From assembly GCF_035917975.1 (NCBI RefSeq), contig NZ_CP109130.1:1178001-1242000 (forward strand): a stretch of 64,000 nt of DNA, written 5' to 3'. Below are positions 47,917 through 56,845 of this stretch, piece after piece. The translations under genes and the position numbers were made by a program. Origin of the DNA: Streptosporangium sp. NBC_01756 (GTDB lineage: Bacteria > Actinomycetota > Actinomycetes > Streptosporangiales > Streptosporangiaceae). Position 1 is the first letter of the stretch. Every line of letters begins with the position of its first letter. Under the pieces are notes generated by a model. That model saw only the letters and a list, made by a program, of their open reading frames with translations, was not told the origin of the DNA and ran no database searches.

Positions 47917-49502
47917 CGCCGGTCTCCGAGCACCGCGGAGACGTACGGCTCACGGACCATCAGCTCACCGGCGGTCCGCCGGGCGAGGGCGGACAGCGGC
48001 CCGGCCAGCACGGTGAACGACAGGGCCAGCGCCACCAGGGCCGTGGTGGCGCCGAGCATGGGAGGGGGGATGGTCGCGCTGGTGACGATCTCGCGGCCGG
48101 TGATCCCCTCGGTGCCGGACGCCCGGATGACGGGCGTCTCCTCGCCCTCCAGCACGGTCCCCACCTTTTTGATCATCCCGGGCGGCGGGGTCCGCCAGAA
48201 CGCCTTGCCCCACGTCCTGGCCACGGCGTACAGGGTGAGCAGGCTCGTCATCAGTCCCCCCGTCACCAGGACGAGCGCCATGGGCCTGCCGTCCGCCACC
48301 CCGGCCTGGATCAGCGTCAGCTTGCCGAGGAAGCCCGACATCGGCGGGATGCCCGCCAGGTTCATCGCGGGGACGAAGAAGAGCACCGCGATCAGGGGCG
48401 CCAGTTTCATCAGGCCTCCCAGCCGGTCGAGCGAGGTGGTGCCGGTGCGGCGTTCGATCAGCCCGGTCACCAGGAACAGGCTGGTCTGCACGGTGATGTG
48501 GTGGACGACGTAGAACACCGCTCCGGCCAGGCCCAGGGTCGAGGAGAGCGCGACCCCGAACACCATGTAGCCGATGTGGCTGACGAGGGTGAAGGAGAGC
48601 ATCCGCTTGATGTCGGTCTGGGCGACGGCGCCGAGCACTCCGACCAGCATGGTCAGCAGCGCCGCCCACATCAGCAGGCCGCTGACCGGACCGCCGGGGA
48701 ACAGCAGCGCCTCCAGCCGGATGATCGCGTAGATGCCGACCTTGGTGAGCAGCCCGGCGAAGAGCGCCGTCGCGGGGGCCGGGGCGGTGGGGTAGGAGTC
48801 GGGTAGCCACGCCGACATCGGGAAGATCGCGGCCTTGACCACGAAGACCAGCAGAAGCGTCAGTTCGACCAGCAGCTTCATGTGCTCGGGCAGCAGGGCG
48901 AAGCGCTGGGCGAGCTGCGCCATCGACACGGTGCCCGTCGCGCCGTAGGTGACCGCGATCCCGACGAGGAAGAACATCGACGAGATCAGTCCCATCACCA
49001 CATAGGTGGCGCCCGCCCGGATGCGGGACTCGGTCCCGCCGAAGGTGAGCAGCACGTAGGACCCGCTGAGCAGCATCTCGAACGCCACGAAGAGGTTGAA
49101 CAGGTCACCGGCCAGGAAGGCGTCCGACACCCCCGCGACCATGATGAGGTAGGCCGGATGGAAGATCGACAGGGGGGCGATGCGCTCCTGGTCGGCATAG
49201 GCCTGCGAGAGGGAGAAGACCATCACGCACAGCGTCACCGCCGAGGAGACCACCAGCATCAGCGTGGCGAGCCGGTCGGCGACCAGGGGGATTCCGATGG
49301 GCGCGTCCCAGCCCCCGACGTAGGTCGCCAGCGGGCCGCCGGTGTCGGCCGCCACCAGCAGGACGACCGACACCACCAGCACCACCGTGAGCGTGAACAC
49401 GCTGATGAGCGCCTGCAGCCTGCTCAGCCGCCCGCCGATGGACAGTTTGAGCCCGGCGGCCAGCAGCGGCAGCACCACCGGAATCGGGATCAGCGCCTCC
49501 AC
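47913..49502 (-). CDS. mrpD: Mrp antiporter subunit D
   Basis: The 529-residue proton-translocating subunit is homologous to NuoM/NuoN of complex I. It has 14 helices, FVAFEMLLSGSYVLLTFGG, the conserved Lys in FVVKAAIFPMSAWLPDSYPTAPAP and HIGYMVFG. The GTG start at 49502 follows GGAGGGA. A 160-bp gap with a short repeat separates it from mrpC. Confidence 0.95.
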   Translation of the reverse strand: MEALIPIPVVLPLLAAGLKLSIGGRLSRLQALISVFTLTVVLVVSVVLLVAADTGGPLATYVGGWDAPIGIPLVADRLATLMLVVSSAVTLCVMVFSLSQAYADQERIAPLSIFHPAYLIMVAGVSDAFLAGDLFNLFVAFEMLLSGSYVLLTFGGTESRIRAGATYVVMGLISSMFFLVGIAVTYGATGTVSMAQLAQRFALLPEHMKLLVELTLLLVFVVKAAIFPMSAWLPDSYPTAPAPATALFAGLLTKVGIYAIIRLEALLFPGGPVSGLLMWAALLTMLVGVLGAVAQTDIKRMLSFTLVSHIGYMVFGVALSSTLGLAGAVFYVVHHITVQTSLFLVTGLIERRTGTTSLDRLGGLMKLAPLIAVLFFVPAMNLAGIPPMSGFLGKLTLIQAGVADGRPMALVLVTGGLMTSLLTLYAVARTWGKAFWRTPPPGMIKKVGTVLEGEETPVIRASGTEGITGREIVTSATIPPPMLGATTALVALALSFTVLAGPLSALARRTAGELMVREPYVSAVLGDRR

Positions 49503-49662
49503 GGGCGTTCCCTCCGCGTCACGGGTACGCGATGCCGTCCCCGCTCCCGGCTGTCCGGGTGGCATCCGGTGGGCCGCCCCCACAGCCGCCCCCACAGCCG
49601 CCCACCGGCGTCCCGTACGGCGGGCGCTCCGGGCGGTTCCCCCACGGCATGCGGAGCCGTCG

Positions 49663-50481
49663 TCATTCGTCCCCCTCCAGATCCGGGTCCTGCGCCCTGG
49701 CCTGCCTCTCCCGGTCGGCCCGGATGGCCGCCCGCATCTCCTTGCGCGCCTCGCGCTGGCGGATCCGGAACTGCCTGCGGATCTCCCGCTCCCGCTCGGC
49801 CTGTTCCCGCTCCCTGCGGGCGAAGTCCGCGCGCAGCCTGTCGAGCCGTTGCTGCCGGCTCTCCTTGGACGCCTCCTCTGCACGCCGGGCCTCGGCGAGC
49901 CGCTCCTCGACCTGCTCGCTGGACAGGCCGGCGTCCTTGTGCGCCTGGAGCCAGCGGCCCAGGTCCACGTTGACGTCCAGGATCTGCCGTTCCAGCTCCT
50001 GGGCCTCCCGCTGTTCCCGTTCGCGTCGCGCGTTCTCCAGCCGGGTGAGTTCCGCGCGCTGGTCCCGGACCAGCTTCCGGTAGGCCTCCTGCTTGGCGAG
50101 CACGGCCTGGGTGAGCTCCCCGCGCCGGGCGCGCAGCCGTACCCTGCGGTCCTCGGTGTCGTCCTGGACCTCGTCGTCGCCGGTGAGCTGCCAGGAACGG
50201 TGGACCATGGCGAGCAGGAACGCGGTGACGCCCAGGGTGATCACGATGGCGGTGAGGATCATCGCCTGCGGCAGCGGGTCGGCCATCCGCTGCGGGGCGG
50301 ACCGGCCGAGGATCGGCGGCTCCCCGGCGGGCCCGCCGACGGTGAGGATGAGCAGGTTCACCCCGTTGCCGATCAGGATGACACCGACCAGCAGCCGGAC
50401 CAGGCTCCGTTCCAGCAGCAGCGTCACCCCGGCGGCCACCAGCGTCCCCGACGCCACCAGGGGCAGCAGCGATACGGTCAC
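49663..50481 (-). CDS. mrpC: Mrp antiporter subunit C with charged coiled-coil tail
   Basis: Residues 1-100 are a normal MrpC/NuoK-like three-helix subunit (VRLLVGVILIGNGVNLLIL, then DPLPQAMILTAIVITLGVTAF). Residues about 107-272 are an extra, highly charged, Arg/Glu/Ala-rich coiled coil (RREREQREAQELERQIL and similar). Typical MrpC is about 110-125 residues, so this one is more than twice the usual size. The stretch is in the same frame, with no stop and good GC3. GTG at 50481 overlaps the mrpA stop. Confidence 0.92.
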   Translation of the reverse strand: MTVSLLPLVASGTLVAAGVTLLLERSLVRLLVGVILIGNGVNLLILTVGGPAGEPPILGRSAPQRMADPLPQAMILTAIVITLGVTAFLLAMVHRSWQLTGDDEVQDDTEDRRVRLRARRGELTQAVLAKQEAYRKLVRDQRAELTRLENARREREQREAQELERQILDVNVDLGRWLQAHKDAGLSSEQVEERLAEARRAEEASKESRQQRLDRLRADFARREREQAEREREIRRQFRIRQREARKEMRAAIRADRERQARAQDPDLEGDE

Positions 50482-53267
50482 CGGCCCTCCTCGTCGTCGA
50501 TCTGCCGGTCCAGCTCGGCGCCGAGGCTGCGCAGGATGTCCTGCGCCATGCCGATCACCGTGAGGTAGACCCCCACGTCGAACAGCAGCACGGTGGACAG
50601 ATGGAGACCGCCGATCAGCGGCACCGACAGGTCGGCGGAGAGCATGGTCAGCGGCGCGCCACTGGCCGCCAGCCCCCAGAAGGCGGTGACCGTGGACAGC
50701 AGGAGTCCCAGGCCGATCAGGATCCCGGCGTTCACCGGCGCCGCGGCGGCCAGCTCGTAACGGCCTCCGGCGAGGTAGCGGACGACCAGCGCGAGCCCGG
50801 CCACGATGCCCCCGGCGAACCCGCCGCCCACCGAGCTGTGCCCGGTGAACAGCAGGAAGACCGAGATGAGGACCACCGTGTGGAAGATCAGCCGGGCCAC
50901 GATCTCCAGGACGACCGCCTGCTGCCCGGCGGGCAGGGTCGCCGCGAGCCAGCGCGTCCGATCCCCCTTCGGCAGCTTGCCCGACGGGCGTTCCAGCGCG
51001 TACGTCCGGCGGCGCAGGAAGACGAGGCTGGTCACCCCGAGGGTGAGGACGACCAGCACGGAGCTCTCCCCCATGGTGTCCCACGCCCGGATGTCGACCA
51101 GCAGCGCGCTGACAATGTTCGCGGCTCCGGCTCTTTCGGCTGCGGCGGCCATCAGCCTGCCGACCGGCTCCGCCGTGCGGGCGCTCGCCGCCAGCATCCC
51201 GGCCCCGACCACCACGGCCCCGATCGCCGCCCCGAGGATAAGGCGACCACCGAAGGGCACCCGGGGTCCGCGCTCCCTCGACCCCACCGGCAGCCTGCGG
51301 AGCACCAGCACGAACACCACCAGGCTCAGCGTCTCGGCGAGGAACTGCGTCAGTGCCAGATCGGGCGAGCCGTGGACGAGGAACAGCAGCGCCACACCGT
51401 ATCCGGTCAGCCCTCCCAGCAGGGCGAGCACGATGTGCGAACGCACCCGCGGCGCGACGAGAGCCATGGCGATCAGCAGGGCGCCGATGACGGGCTGCTC
51501 GACGCGCTCCCACGGCACCACGGCCAGCCGGACGTTCCGGACGGGCCCGTACAGCAGGGAGAAACCCGTGACGCCCACCAGGGAGACAAGGGCGATCATG
51601 AGGTAGTCGGGGAGCGAGCCGCGCTGCACGACGCCGGTCAGCTGGAGGGCGGTGCGGTCCAGCCCCCGCATGAAGCTCCAGTAGGCGTGGCCGGAGTCGG
51701 CCAGATGCAGGATGCGTCCCACCCGCGCCACCACTCCCCCGGACAGGAAGAGGAGCACGCCCCCCGCCAGGGCGGTGGCCGACAGCAGCAGCGGCACGGG
51801 CGCGCCGGCCCACAGCGCGAGGTGGGTGCCGTGACCGGGTCCGGCGAAGGTGGTGGTGTAGCTCTCCATGGCGTGGCCGTACCGGCCGGCGAACGGGGCG
51901 GCGACCAGGCCGAGTACGGCCAGCAGCGCGGACGGCAGGAACATCGCGGCGGCGATGCGGCGCACGGGGGTCGGTTCCAGGCCGGGACGGTCGCCGAAGG
52001 CCCCCCATAGGAAACGCAGGGTGTAGGCGACGGTGAGCGCCGAGCCGGCGACCACTCCCACCAGCGTCCCGGTGTCGGCGGGCCGCCCGGTCAGCAGCGA
52101 CTCGAACGCGGCCTCCTTGCCGACGAACCCCATGAAGAACGGGATTCCCGCCATCGATGCCCCCGCGGCCACGGACGCCGCGCAGAGCCAGGGCGCCGAA
52201 CGCCGCAGGCCGCTCAGCTCGCGCAGGTCGCGGGTGCCGGCGCAATGGTCGACGATGCCGACGACCAGGAACAGCGATGCCTTGAACAGGGCGTGCGCGA
52301 GCAGCATGGCGACACCCGCGAGCGCGGTGTCCCGGGTGGCCGCGCCGAACAGCAGGGTCAGGAACCCGAGCTGGCTCACCGTGCCGTAGGCCAGCAGCCT
52401 CTTGAGGTCGTACTCGCGCAGGGCCCGCCAGCCGCCCAGCACCATGGTGAGCAGGCCGAGCGGCACGGTGATCAGCTGCCAGACCGGCAGGTCGCCGAAG
52501 GCCGGGCCGAGCCTGGCGACCAGGTAGATTCCCGCCTTCACCATGGCGGCGGCGTGCAGATAGGCCGAGACCGGGGTCGGTGCGGCCATCGCGGCGGGCA
52601 GCCACATGCTGAACGGGAAGATCGCCGACTTCGACAGCGCGCCGACGAGGATCAGCGCCAGCGCCACCGCGACCGCCCCGCCGGTCGGCGGAGCGGCGAC
52701 GATCCGCGAGATCCGGTAGGTGCCGGCCGCCTCGCCGAGCACGACCAGGCCGCCCAGCATCGCCAGCCCGCCGAAGGTGGTGACGGTCAGCGCCTGTATC
52801 GCCGCCCGGCGGGCCGCCCTGCTCGCGGGGTCGTGGCCGATCAACAGATAGGAGAAGACCGTGGTCAGCTCCCAGAAGACGTACAGCAGCAGGAGGTTGT
52901 CGGCGACCACCAGCCCGAGCATCGACCCGGCGAAGGCGACCAGCACGCCGCCGAACCGGCCGAACCCCTTCTCCCCCGCGTCGAAGTAGCGCGCGCAGTA
53001 CAGCAGGACCAGCATGCCCACGCCGGTGACCAGGAACGTCATGAGCAGGGCCAGTGCGTCGACGCGGAAGGACAGCCCCAGCCCCAGCGTGGGAGCCCAA
53101 TCGTGGTGGGACGCGACCGGCACGCCCCTCAGCGCCACCCACAGCGCGTAGCCGAGCCCGCACGCGGGCGGAACGGCGAGCACGGGGAAGGCGTCACGGC
53201 CGAGACGACGCGCCAGCGCCGGGGCGCACACCGCCGCGACGGCGTGCAGGATCAGCAGCGGCTCCAT
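50478..53267 (-). CDS. mrpA: Mrp antiporter subunit A, fused to subunit B
   Basis: The 929-residue first gene of the operon combines a MrpA (NuoL-like) body with GALSKSAIFPFSMWLPAAMAAPTPVSAYLHAA and HGSPDLALTQFLAETLSLV and a C-terminal MrpB domain (VVLEIVARLIFHTVVLISVF, GHSSVGGGFAGGIVAG). It would drive Na+/H+ exchange with MrpD. The ATG follows GGGGGAA. The fusion of A and B is common in actinobacteria. Confidence 0.95.
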   Translation of the reverse strand: MEPLLILHAVAAVCAPALARRLGRDAFPVLAVPPACGLGYALWVALRGVPVASHHDWAPTLGLGLSFRVDALALLMTFLVTGVGMLVLLYCARYFDAGEKGFGRFGGVLVAFAGSMLGLVVADNLLLLYVFWELTTVFSYLLIGHDPASRAARRAAIQALTVTTFGGLAMLGGLVVLGEAAGTYRISRIVAAPPTGGAVAVALALILVGALSKSAIFPFSMWLPAAMAAPTPVSAYLHAAAMVKAGIYLVARLGPAFGDLPVWQLITVPLGLLTMVLGGWRALREYDLKRLLAYGTVSQLGFLTLLFGAATRDTALAGVAMLLAHALFKASLFLVVGIVDHCAGTRDLRELSGLRRSAPWLCAASVAAGASMAGIPFFMGFVGKEAAFESLLTGRPADTGTLVGVVAGSALTVAYTLRFLWGAFGDRPGLEPTPVRRIAAAMFLPSALLAVLGLVAAPFAGRYGHAMESYTTTFAGPGHGTHLALWAGAPVPLLLSATALAGGVLLFLSGGVVARVGRILHLADSGHAYWSFMRGLDRTALQLTGVVQRGSLPDYLMIALVSLVGVTGFSLLYGPVRNVRLAVVPWERVEQPVIGALLIAMALVAPRVRSHIVLALLGGLTGYGVALLFLVHGSPDLALTQFLAETLSLVVFVLVLRRLPVGSRERGPRVPFGGRLILGAAIGAVVVGAGMLAASARTAEPVGRLMAAAAERAGAANIVSALLVDIRAWDTMGESSVLVVLTLGVTSLVFLRRRTYALERPSGKLPKGDRTRWLAATLPAGQQAVVLEIVARLIFHTVVLISVFLLFTGHSSVGGGFAGGIVAGLALVVRYLAGGRYELAAAAPVNAGILIGLGLLLSTVTAFWGLAASGAPLTMLSADLSVPLIGGLHLSTVLLFDVGVYLTVIGMAQDILRSLGAELDRQIDDEEGR

Positions 53268-53400
53268 GTTCCCCCGGGCCCGTCGTCGGCCGACTCACCC
53301 GAAAGTGCCATGAGAGGCGCGTTTCACCACTGGAACGCGCCGACTGCTTGACGCGAAAAGCCCCCGTTCTTCACCAGCGCATGATCGATTGTCCTGCCGG

Positions 53401-53574
53401 GTACGGCCTCAGCCCCTCCTCCCGGCTGCGGCTTCAGCTCCTCCTCCCGGGACGACCTTCGGCTCCTCTTCCCGGCTGCGGCCTCAGCCTCTCCTGCCGG
53501 TGCGGCCTCAGCCCCTCCTCCCGGGAATGGTCTCAGTCTCTCCTGCCGGGAACGGCCTCAGCTCCTCCTGCCGG
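53401..53574. repeat. 25-bp tandem repeat, seven copies
   Basis: Units of 24-25 bp (core GGCCTCAGCYCCTCCTSCCGG) run from 53401 to 53574. The last unit contains the stop codon and last codons of the coxG-like gene, so the array seems to have grown out of that gene's 3' end into the gap before mrpA. Confidence 0.9.
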
Positions 53575-54304
53575 TGCGGCCGAGCAGCCAGCCGATCACG
53601 GCGCTGCCGAGCGCGATGCCCGCGCCCATGCCGAACGCGGCGAGGATCGGCCATGCGGGGGCGCCCGTCGCGGGCCGACCGGCGGGACGCTCGAAGACCC
53701 GCCGATCCGGCTCCCGGACGGCGGCGGCCCCCGATGCGGTCACCACCGGAGCGGTTCCGGCCGAAGCGGTCACAGCCGGGGCGGTCCCGGCGGGAGCGGT
53801 CACAGCCGGAGCGGTCACAGCCGGGGCGGTTCCGACCGGGGACGTCGCGGCGGGGGCGGCGGCCGTACCGGAGGAGAGGTGGCTCTCGACGGCGGAAAAG
53901 AACTCCCCCGCGGTCCTCTTGGCCACCGAGCTGAGCATGCGCTGGCCGACTCCGCCGATCATGCCGCCGATCACCGCGTCGGCGTCGTAGTCGACCCGGG
54001 TGCCGCCCTCGATCTCGCTGAGGCGGATCTCCACCGTGGCCTCCACGGTGCCGGGCGCGCCCTGGCCCCTGGCCCTGAGCACGAAGCGCTGCGGGGCGTC
54101 GGGCTCGGACAGCGCGACCTCTCCCTGGTAGACGCCCTTGATCGAGGCCACTCCGGCGGTGACCGTCATCCGGTAGGTGTCGGGCCCCGTCTCCTCCAGG
54201 CGTTCGCAGCCCGGGATCGTGCGCACGAGCACGGCCGGGTTCTGGAGCGCGGACCACACACGGTCTCTGTCGATGCCGAGCACGGCACTGCCTGCGAGCT
54301 TCAC
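53558..54304 (-). CDS. CoxG-like SRPBCC-domain protein with membrane anchor
   Basis: The first about 150 residues are a CO-dehydrogenase subunit G-type SRPBCC domain (LAGSAVLGIDRDRVWSALQN, TIPGCERLEETGPDTYRM and YDADAVIGGMIGGVGQRML). A Thr/Ala/Pro linker of about 70 residues with tandem repeats (APAVT, APAGT) follows, then one C-terminal helix (PILAAFGMGAGIALGSAVIG) with a basic end. CoxG anchors the molybdenum enzyme complex in other bacteria; no cox genes are here. GTG at 54304 matches the family start better than TTG at 54322. Confidence 0.85.
   Translation of the reverse strand: MKLAGSAVLGIDRDRVWSALQNPAVLVRTIPGCERLEETGPDTYRMTVTAGVASIKGVYQGEVALSEPDAPQRFVLRARGQGAPGTVEATVEIRLSEIEGGTRVDYDADAVIGGMIGGVGQRMLSSVAKRTAGEFFSAVESHLSSGTAAAPAATSPVGTAPAVTAPAVTAPAGTAPAVTASAGTAPVVTASGAAAVREPDRRVFERPAGRPATGAPAWPILAAFGMGAGIALGSAVIGWLLGRTGRRS
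53741..53840 (-). repeat. 15-bp-type repeats encoding the CoxG linker
   Basis: In-frame repeats of the type GGAGCGGTCACAGCC encode APAVT and variants over about 100 bp. They give a flexible linker between the SRPBCC domain and the C-terminal membrane helix. Confidence 0.75.
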
Positions 54305-54397
54305 ATCACGAACCCTAGGCAATCTCCCGCCGTACGGATAACAGCAACATCTGCCCGCCGGCGTGGCGCGTGATTGGCAGAGAGAAGTACGGCGGGT

Positions 54398-54485
54398 GAC
54401 CGTCCGGCGCAGTTGCGCCCCGTGGGCCCTGCCGTGCGGGCCGGTAGAGAGGTAGACCGTCCGGCGTAGCTGCGCCTCGTAGGCC
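54398..54485. repeat. 31-bp direct repeat, 57 bp apart
   Basis: The segment beginning GACCGTCCGGCG at 54398-54428 recurs at 54455-54485 with four changes. It lies in the non-coding gap between the divergently oriented coxG start and the desaturase end. Confidence 0.8.
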
Positions 54486-54550
54486 CCGCCGCCTTACGGA
54501 CCGGCCCGGCCGGCCACTCGGCCGCGGGTCTCCGGTCCCCGGTCATCGGG

Positions 54551-54580
54551 CGGCTGCGGCACCGACCGGTGCCGCAGCCG
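54551..54580 (-). terminator. Hairpin terminator of the desaturase gene
   Basis: CGGCTGCGGCACC pairs with GGTGCCGCAGCCG (13 bp) around a short loop, 15 bp beyond the stop of the minus-strand desaturase. Confidence 0.8.
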
Positions 54581-54595
54581 ATCACCCCGGGGTGT

Positions 54596-55657
54596 CTAGA
54601 CCGTGGAGCCGCGGGCCCGCAGCGGCGCCCCCACCTCGTGCAGGTGACGCAGCGCCTGGGCGTAGGAGCTGACCAGCCCGCTCTCGAGATAGTCGACGCC
54701 CAGCTCCTCGCAGTACGCCCGCACGATCGGCTGGGCACGGCGCAGGTTCGGCATCGGCATGCTGGGGAAGAGATGGTGCTCGATCTGGTAGTTGAGCCCG
54801 CCCAGCACCGTGTCCACCACCCGCCCGCCGCGCACGTTGCGCGAGGTCAGCACCTGGCGCCGGAGGAAGTCGAGTCGCTCCTCGCCCCGCAGCATCGGCA
54901 TGCCCTTGTGGTTGGGTGCGAACGTGCAGCCCAGGTAGACGCCGAAGATGGCCTGGTGCAGCAGGAGGAACACCACGGCCTTGCCGGGCGACAGCACCGC
55001 GAACAGCGCGCCAAGGTAGGCGATCACATGTACGGCCAGCAGCGCCGCCTCCAGCCCGCGGCGCCGCAGCGACGGGCGCGTCAGGGCCCGGAAGCTGGAC
55101 ACGTGCAGGTTGAAGCCCTCCAGGGTGAGCAGCGGGAAGAACAGGAACGCCTGCCTGGGGCCCAGGAATCTCGCCAGACCCCGGCTGGCGACGGCCTGCT
55201 CGACCGACCAGATCAGGACGTCGGGTGCGACGTCGGGGTCGTGGTCCTCGTGGTTGGGGTTGGCGTGGTGGCGGGTGTGCTTGTCCATCCACCAGCCGTA
55301 GCTCATGCCGATGCTGAGGTTGCCGGCCACCAGACCGGCGATCTCGCTGGCACTCCGGGTGCGGAAGACCTGCCGGTGGGCGAGGTCATGGGCAACCAGC
55401 GCGATCTGGGCGAAGACCAGTGCGAGGAAGGCCGCCACCAGCAGCTGATACCAGGAGTCACCCACTGCGAAGAAGGCGGCCCAGCCGCCGACGAAACAGA
55501 CGGCGACGACGCTGAGCCGTAGGGCGTAGTAGCCGTGACGCCGCTCCAGCAGCCCCGCCTCGGCGATCCGGCGTGAAAGCCGGGCGAAGTCGCTGCCCCG
55601 CTCTTGGTCTCTCCCGTCTACTGTGCCGGCGGCATCGATCGCGAGCGATTCGGTCAC
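54596..55657 (-). CDS. Membrane fatty-acid desaturase
   Basis: The 353-residue integral-membrane di-iron desaturase has the three histidine boxes HDLAH (90-94), HTRHH (127-131) and QIEHH (291-295). The Q in the third box points to the front-end or acyl-lipid delta-6-type group, though position specificity cannot be told. The GTG start follows GAGGAGA. It would introduce double bases, i.e. double bonds, into membrane acyl chains. No ferredoxin or reductase gene is adjacent. Confidence 0.9.
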   Translation of the reverse strand: MTESLAIDAAGTVDGRDQERGSDFARLSRRIAEAGLLERRHGYYALRLSVVAVCFVGGWAAFFAVGDSWYQLLVAAFLALVFAQIALVAHDLAHRQVFRTRSASEIAGLVAGNLSIGMSYGWWMDKHTRHHANPNHEDHDPDVAPDVLIWSVEQAVASRGLARFLGPRQAFLFFPLLTLEGFNLHVSSFRALTRPSLRRRGLEAALLAVHVIAYLGALFAVLSPGKAVVFLLLHQAIFGVYLGCTFAPNHKGMPMLRGEERLDFLRRQVLTSRNVRGGRVVDTVLGGLNYQIEHHLFPSMPMPNLRRAQPIVRAYCEELGVDYLESGLVSSYAQALRHLHEVGAPLRARGSTV

Positions 55658-55942
55658 GGTTCTCCTCAGGGGGTCGGAATACCAGACATGTTTAGTTAGC
55701 TATTAGCACCATAAATCGGCGTAAAAACCGACCTGCCCAGGATTTCGTAACTATCGGGATCACGAACCCCCGCACCCACCCGGACTTGTGGTAGTGCTGA
55801 CCCTACCTTGGCGCTCGGCAGGGACATGGATGGTGACCAAAGCTTTCCGCAGCGTGAGAAACGACCCTCGAACAAGCGCTGAACCCGCGAGGACGAGCGG
55901 ATAGCCAGGGATCCACTCGCCGACCCGGTGACGGGACGGCGA

Positions 55943-56329
55943 TCACCGCTGGTCACGGCGGAGGGGATGATCGCCGGGGATCTCGACCAGGACGATGGGC
56001 AGGCCGTCGGGATCCTCGATCCACATCTCGATCAGCCCCCACGGCTCATGTCGGGGAGGACGGACCACCTCGACCCCCGCGGCGCGCAACCGTTCGTGTT
56101 CGGCGGACAGATCACGGACCTGGAGCCAGAGCGCGGACGTCTCCGCCGCCGCCCCGCCGGACCGGCCGGAGAGCTCGAGGAATCCCTGCCCGAGGAAAAA
56201 GACCAGACCCGGGTCGTCGGGAGGTCCGAACTCACGGTAGATCGCCAGCCCCAGGACGTCACGGTAGAACCGGCGGCTGCGCTCGGGGTCGGCGGGGCGC
56301 ACGAGGATGCGGCTGCTCAGCACCTCCAT
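55943..56329 (-). CDS. Glyoxalase/VOC-family protein
   Basis: The 128-residue protein has the paired beta-alpha-beta-beta-beta modules of the VOC fold: RILVRPADPERSRRFYRDVLGL and LWLQVRDLSAEHERLRAAGVEV, ending WIEDPDGLPIVLVEIPG. Metal ligands are not certain. The substrate is unknown. Confidence 0.85.
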   Translation of the reverse strand: MEVLSSRILVRPADPERSRRFYRDVLGLAIYREFGPPDDPGLVFFLGQGFLELSGRSGGAAAETSALWLQVRDLSAEHERLRAAGVEVVRPPRHEPWGLIEMWIEDPDGLPIVLVEIPGDHPLRRDQR

Positions 56330-56390
56330 GCGCCGACCGGCCTCTCACTCCTCCGGGCGCCGACCGGCCTCCCGCGGCCCGGTCCGGCGG

Positions 56391-56435
56391 CCGGACTCAC
56401 AGCCGCCGGACTCACGGCCACCGGACTCACGGCCG
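56391..56435. repeat. 15-bp tandem repeat, three copies
   Basis: CCGGACTCACRGCCR units at 56391, 56406 and 56421, in the gap upstream of the VOC gene (minus strand). A related 15-bp sequence (GCGCCGACCGGCCTC) is also repeated at 56330 and 56358. Confidence 0.85.
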
Positions 56436-56473
56436 CCGGGAGACCGGCATTCCGGAGGTCCCCGTCGGCGACG

Positions 56474-56659
56474 TCACGCCTCGGTGGGCTTGTCATACCC
56501 CTCGTCCTCCCCATGGACGTGATCGTCCGGATCGCTCTCGGGCTGGTTGGCGGGATCGGTGGGAGACGGGGCGAACTCCTCGGCGAAGTCCGGCTCGTCA
56601 TGATCTTCCGGATTGTCCCGGCGGTCGGCGAGCGGCCGGTTCTCAGCAGGCTGCGACAT
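56474..56659 (-). CDS. Small acidic hypothetical protein, 61 residues
   Basis: MSQPAENRPLADRRDNPE begins behind a perfect ribosome site (AAGGAGGACAC). The body is highly acidic with many Asp, Glu and Pro (DEPDFAEEFAPSPTDP, then DDHVHGEDEGYDK), so it is likely disordered. Its role is unknown; small proteins of this composition are common in actinobacteria. Confidence 0.8.
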   Translation of the reverse strand: MSQPAENRPLADRRDNPEDHDEPDFAEEFAPSPTDPANQPESDPDDHVHGEDEGYDKPTEA

Positions 56660-56845
56660 GTGTCCTCCTTCCCCTCGCCGGGCAGTCTCCCCCCAACGAA
56701 CCCATCCATGCCTTGCCGCGCCCGCCCCGAGGGCTCGTGCCCCGCCCTGACGGCGGCTCGGCCCGTTGCGGCGCGGCGGACGGGCGTCGGGGCCGGGTGT
56801 TCGGAAGGTCATCGCGAACTCCGGGCGCTGGCAGGATGGTGGCCC

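Noticed and set aside
49663-53163. A 1166-residue frame spanning mrpC and most of mrpA
   Set aside because: It runs through mrpA in the wrong frame; only its last part (from the GTG at 50481) is the real mrpC.
55696-55956. An 86-residue frame in the desaturase upstream gap
   Set aside because: It starts inside the VOC gene's end, has no ribosome site and no resemblance to a family.
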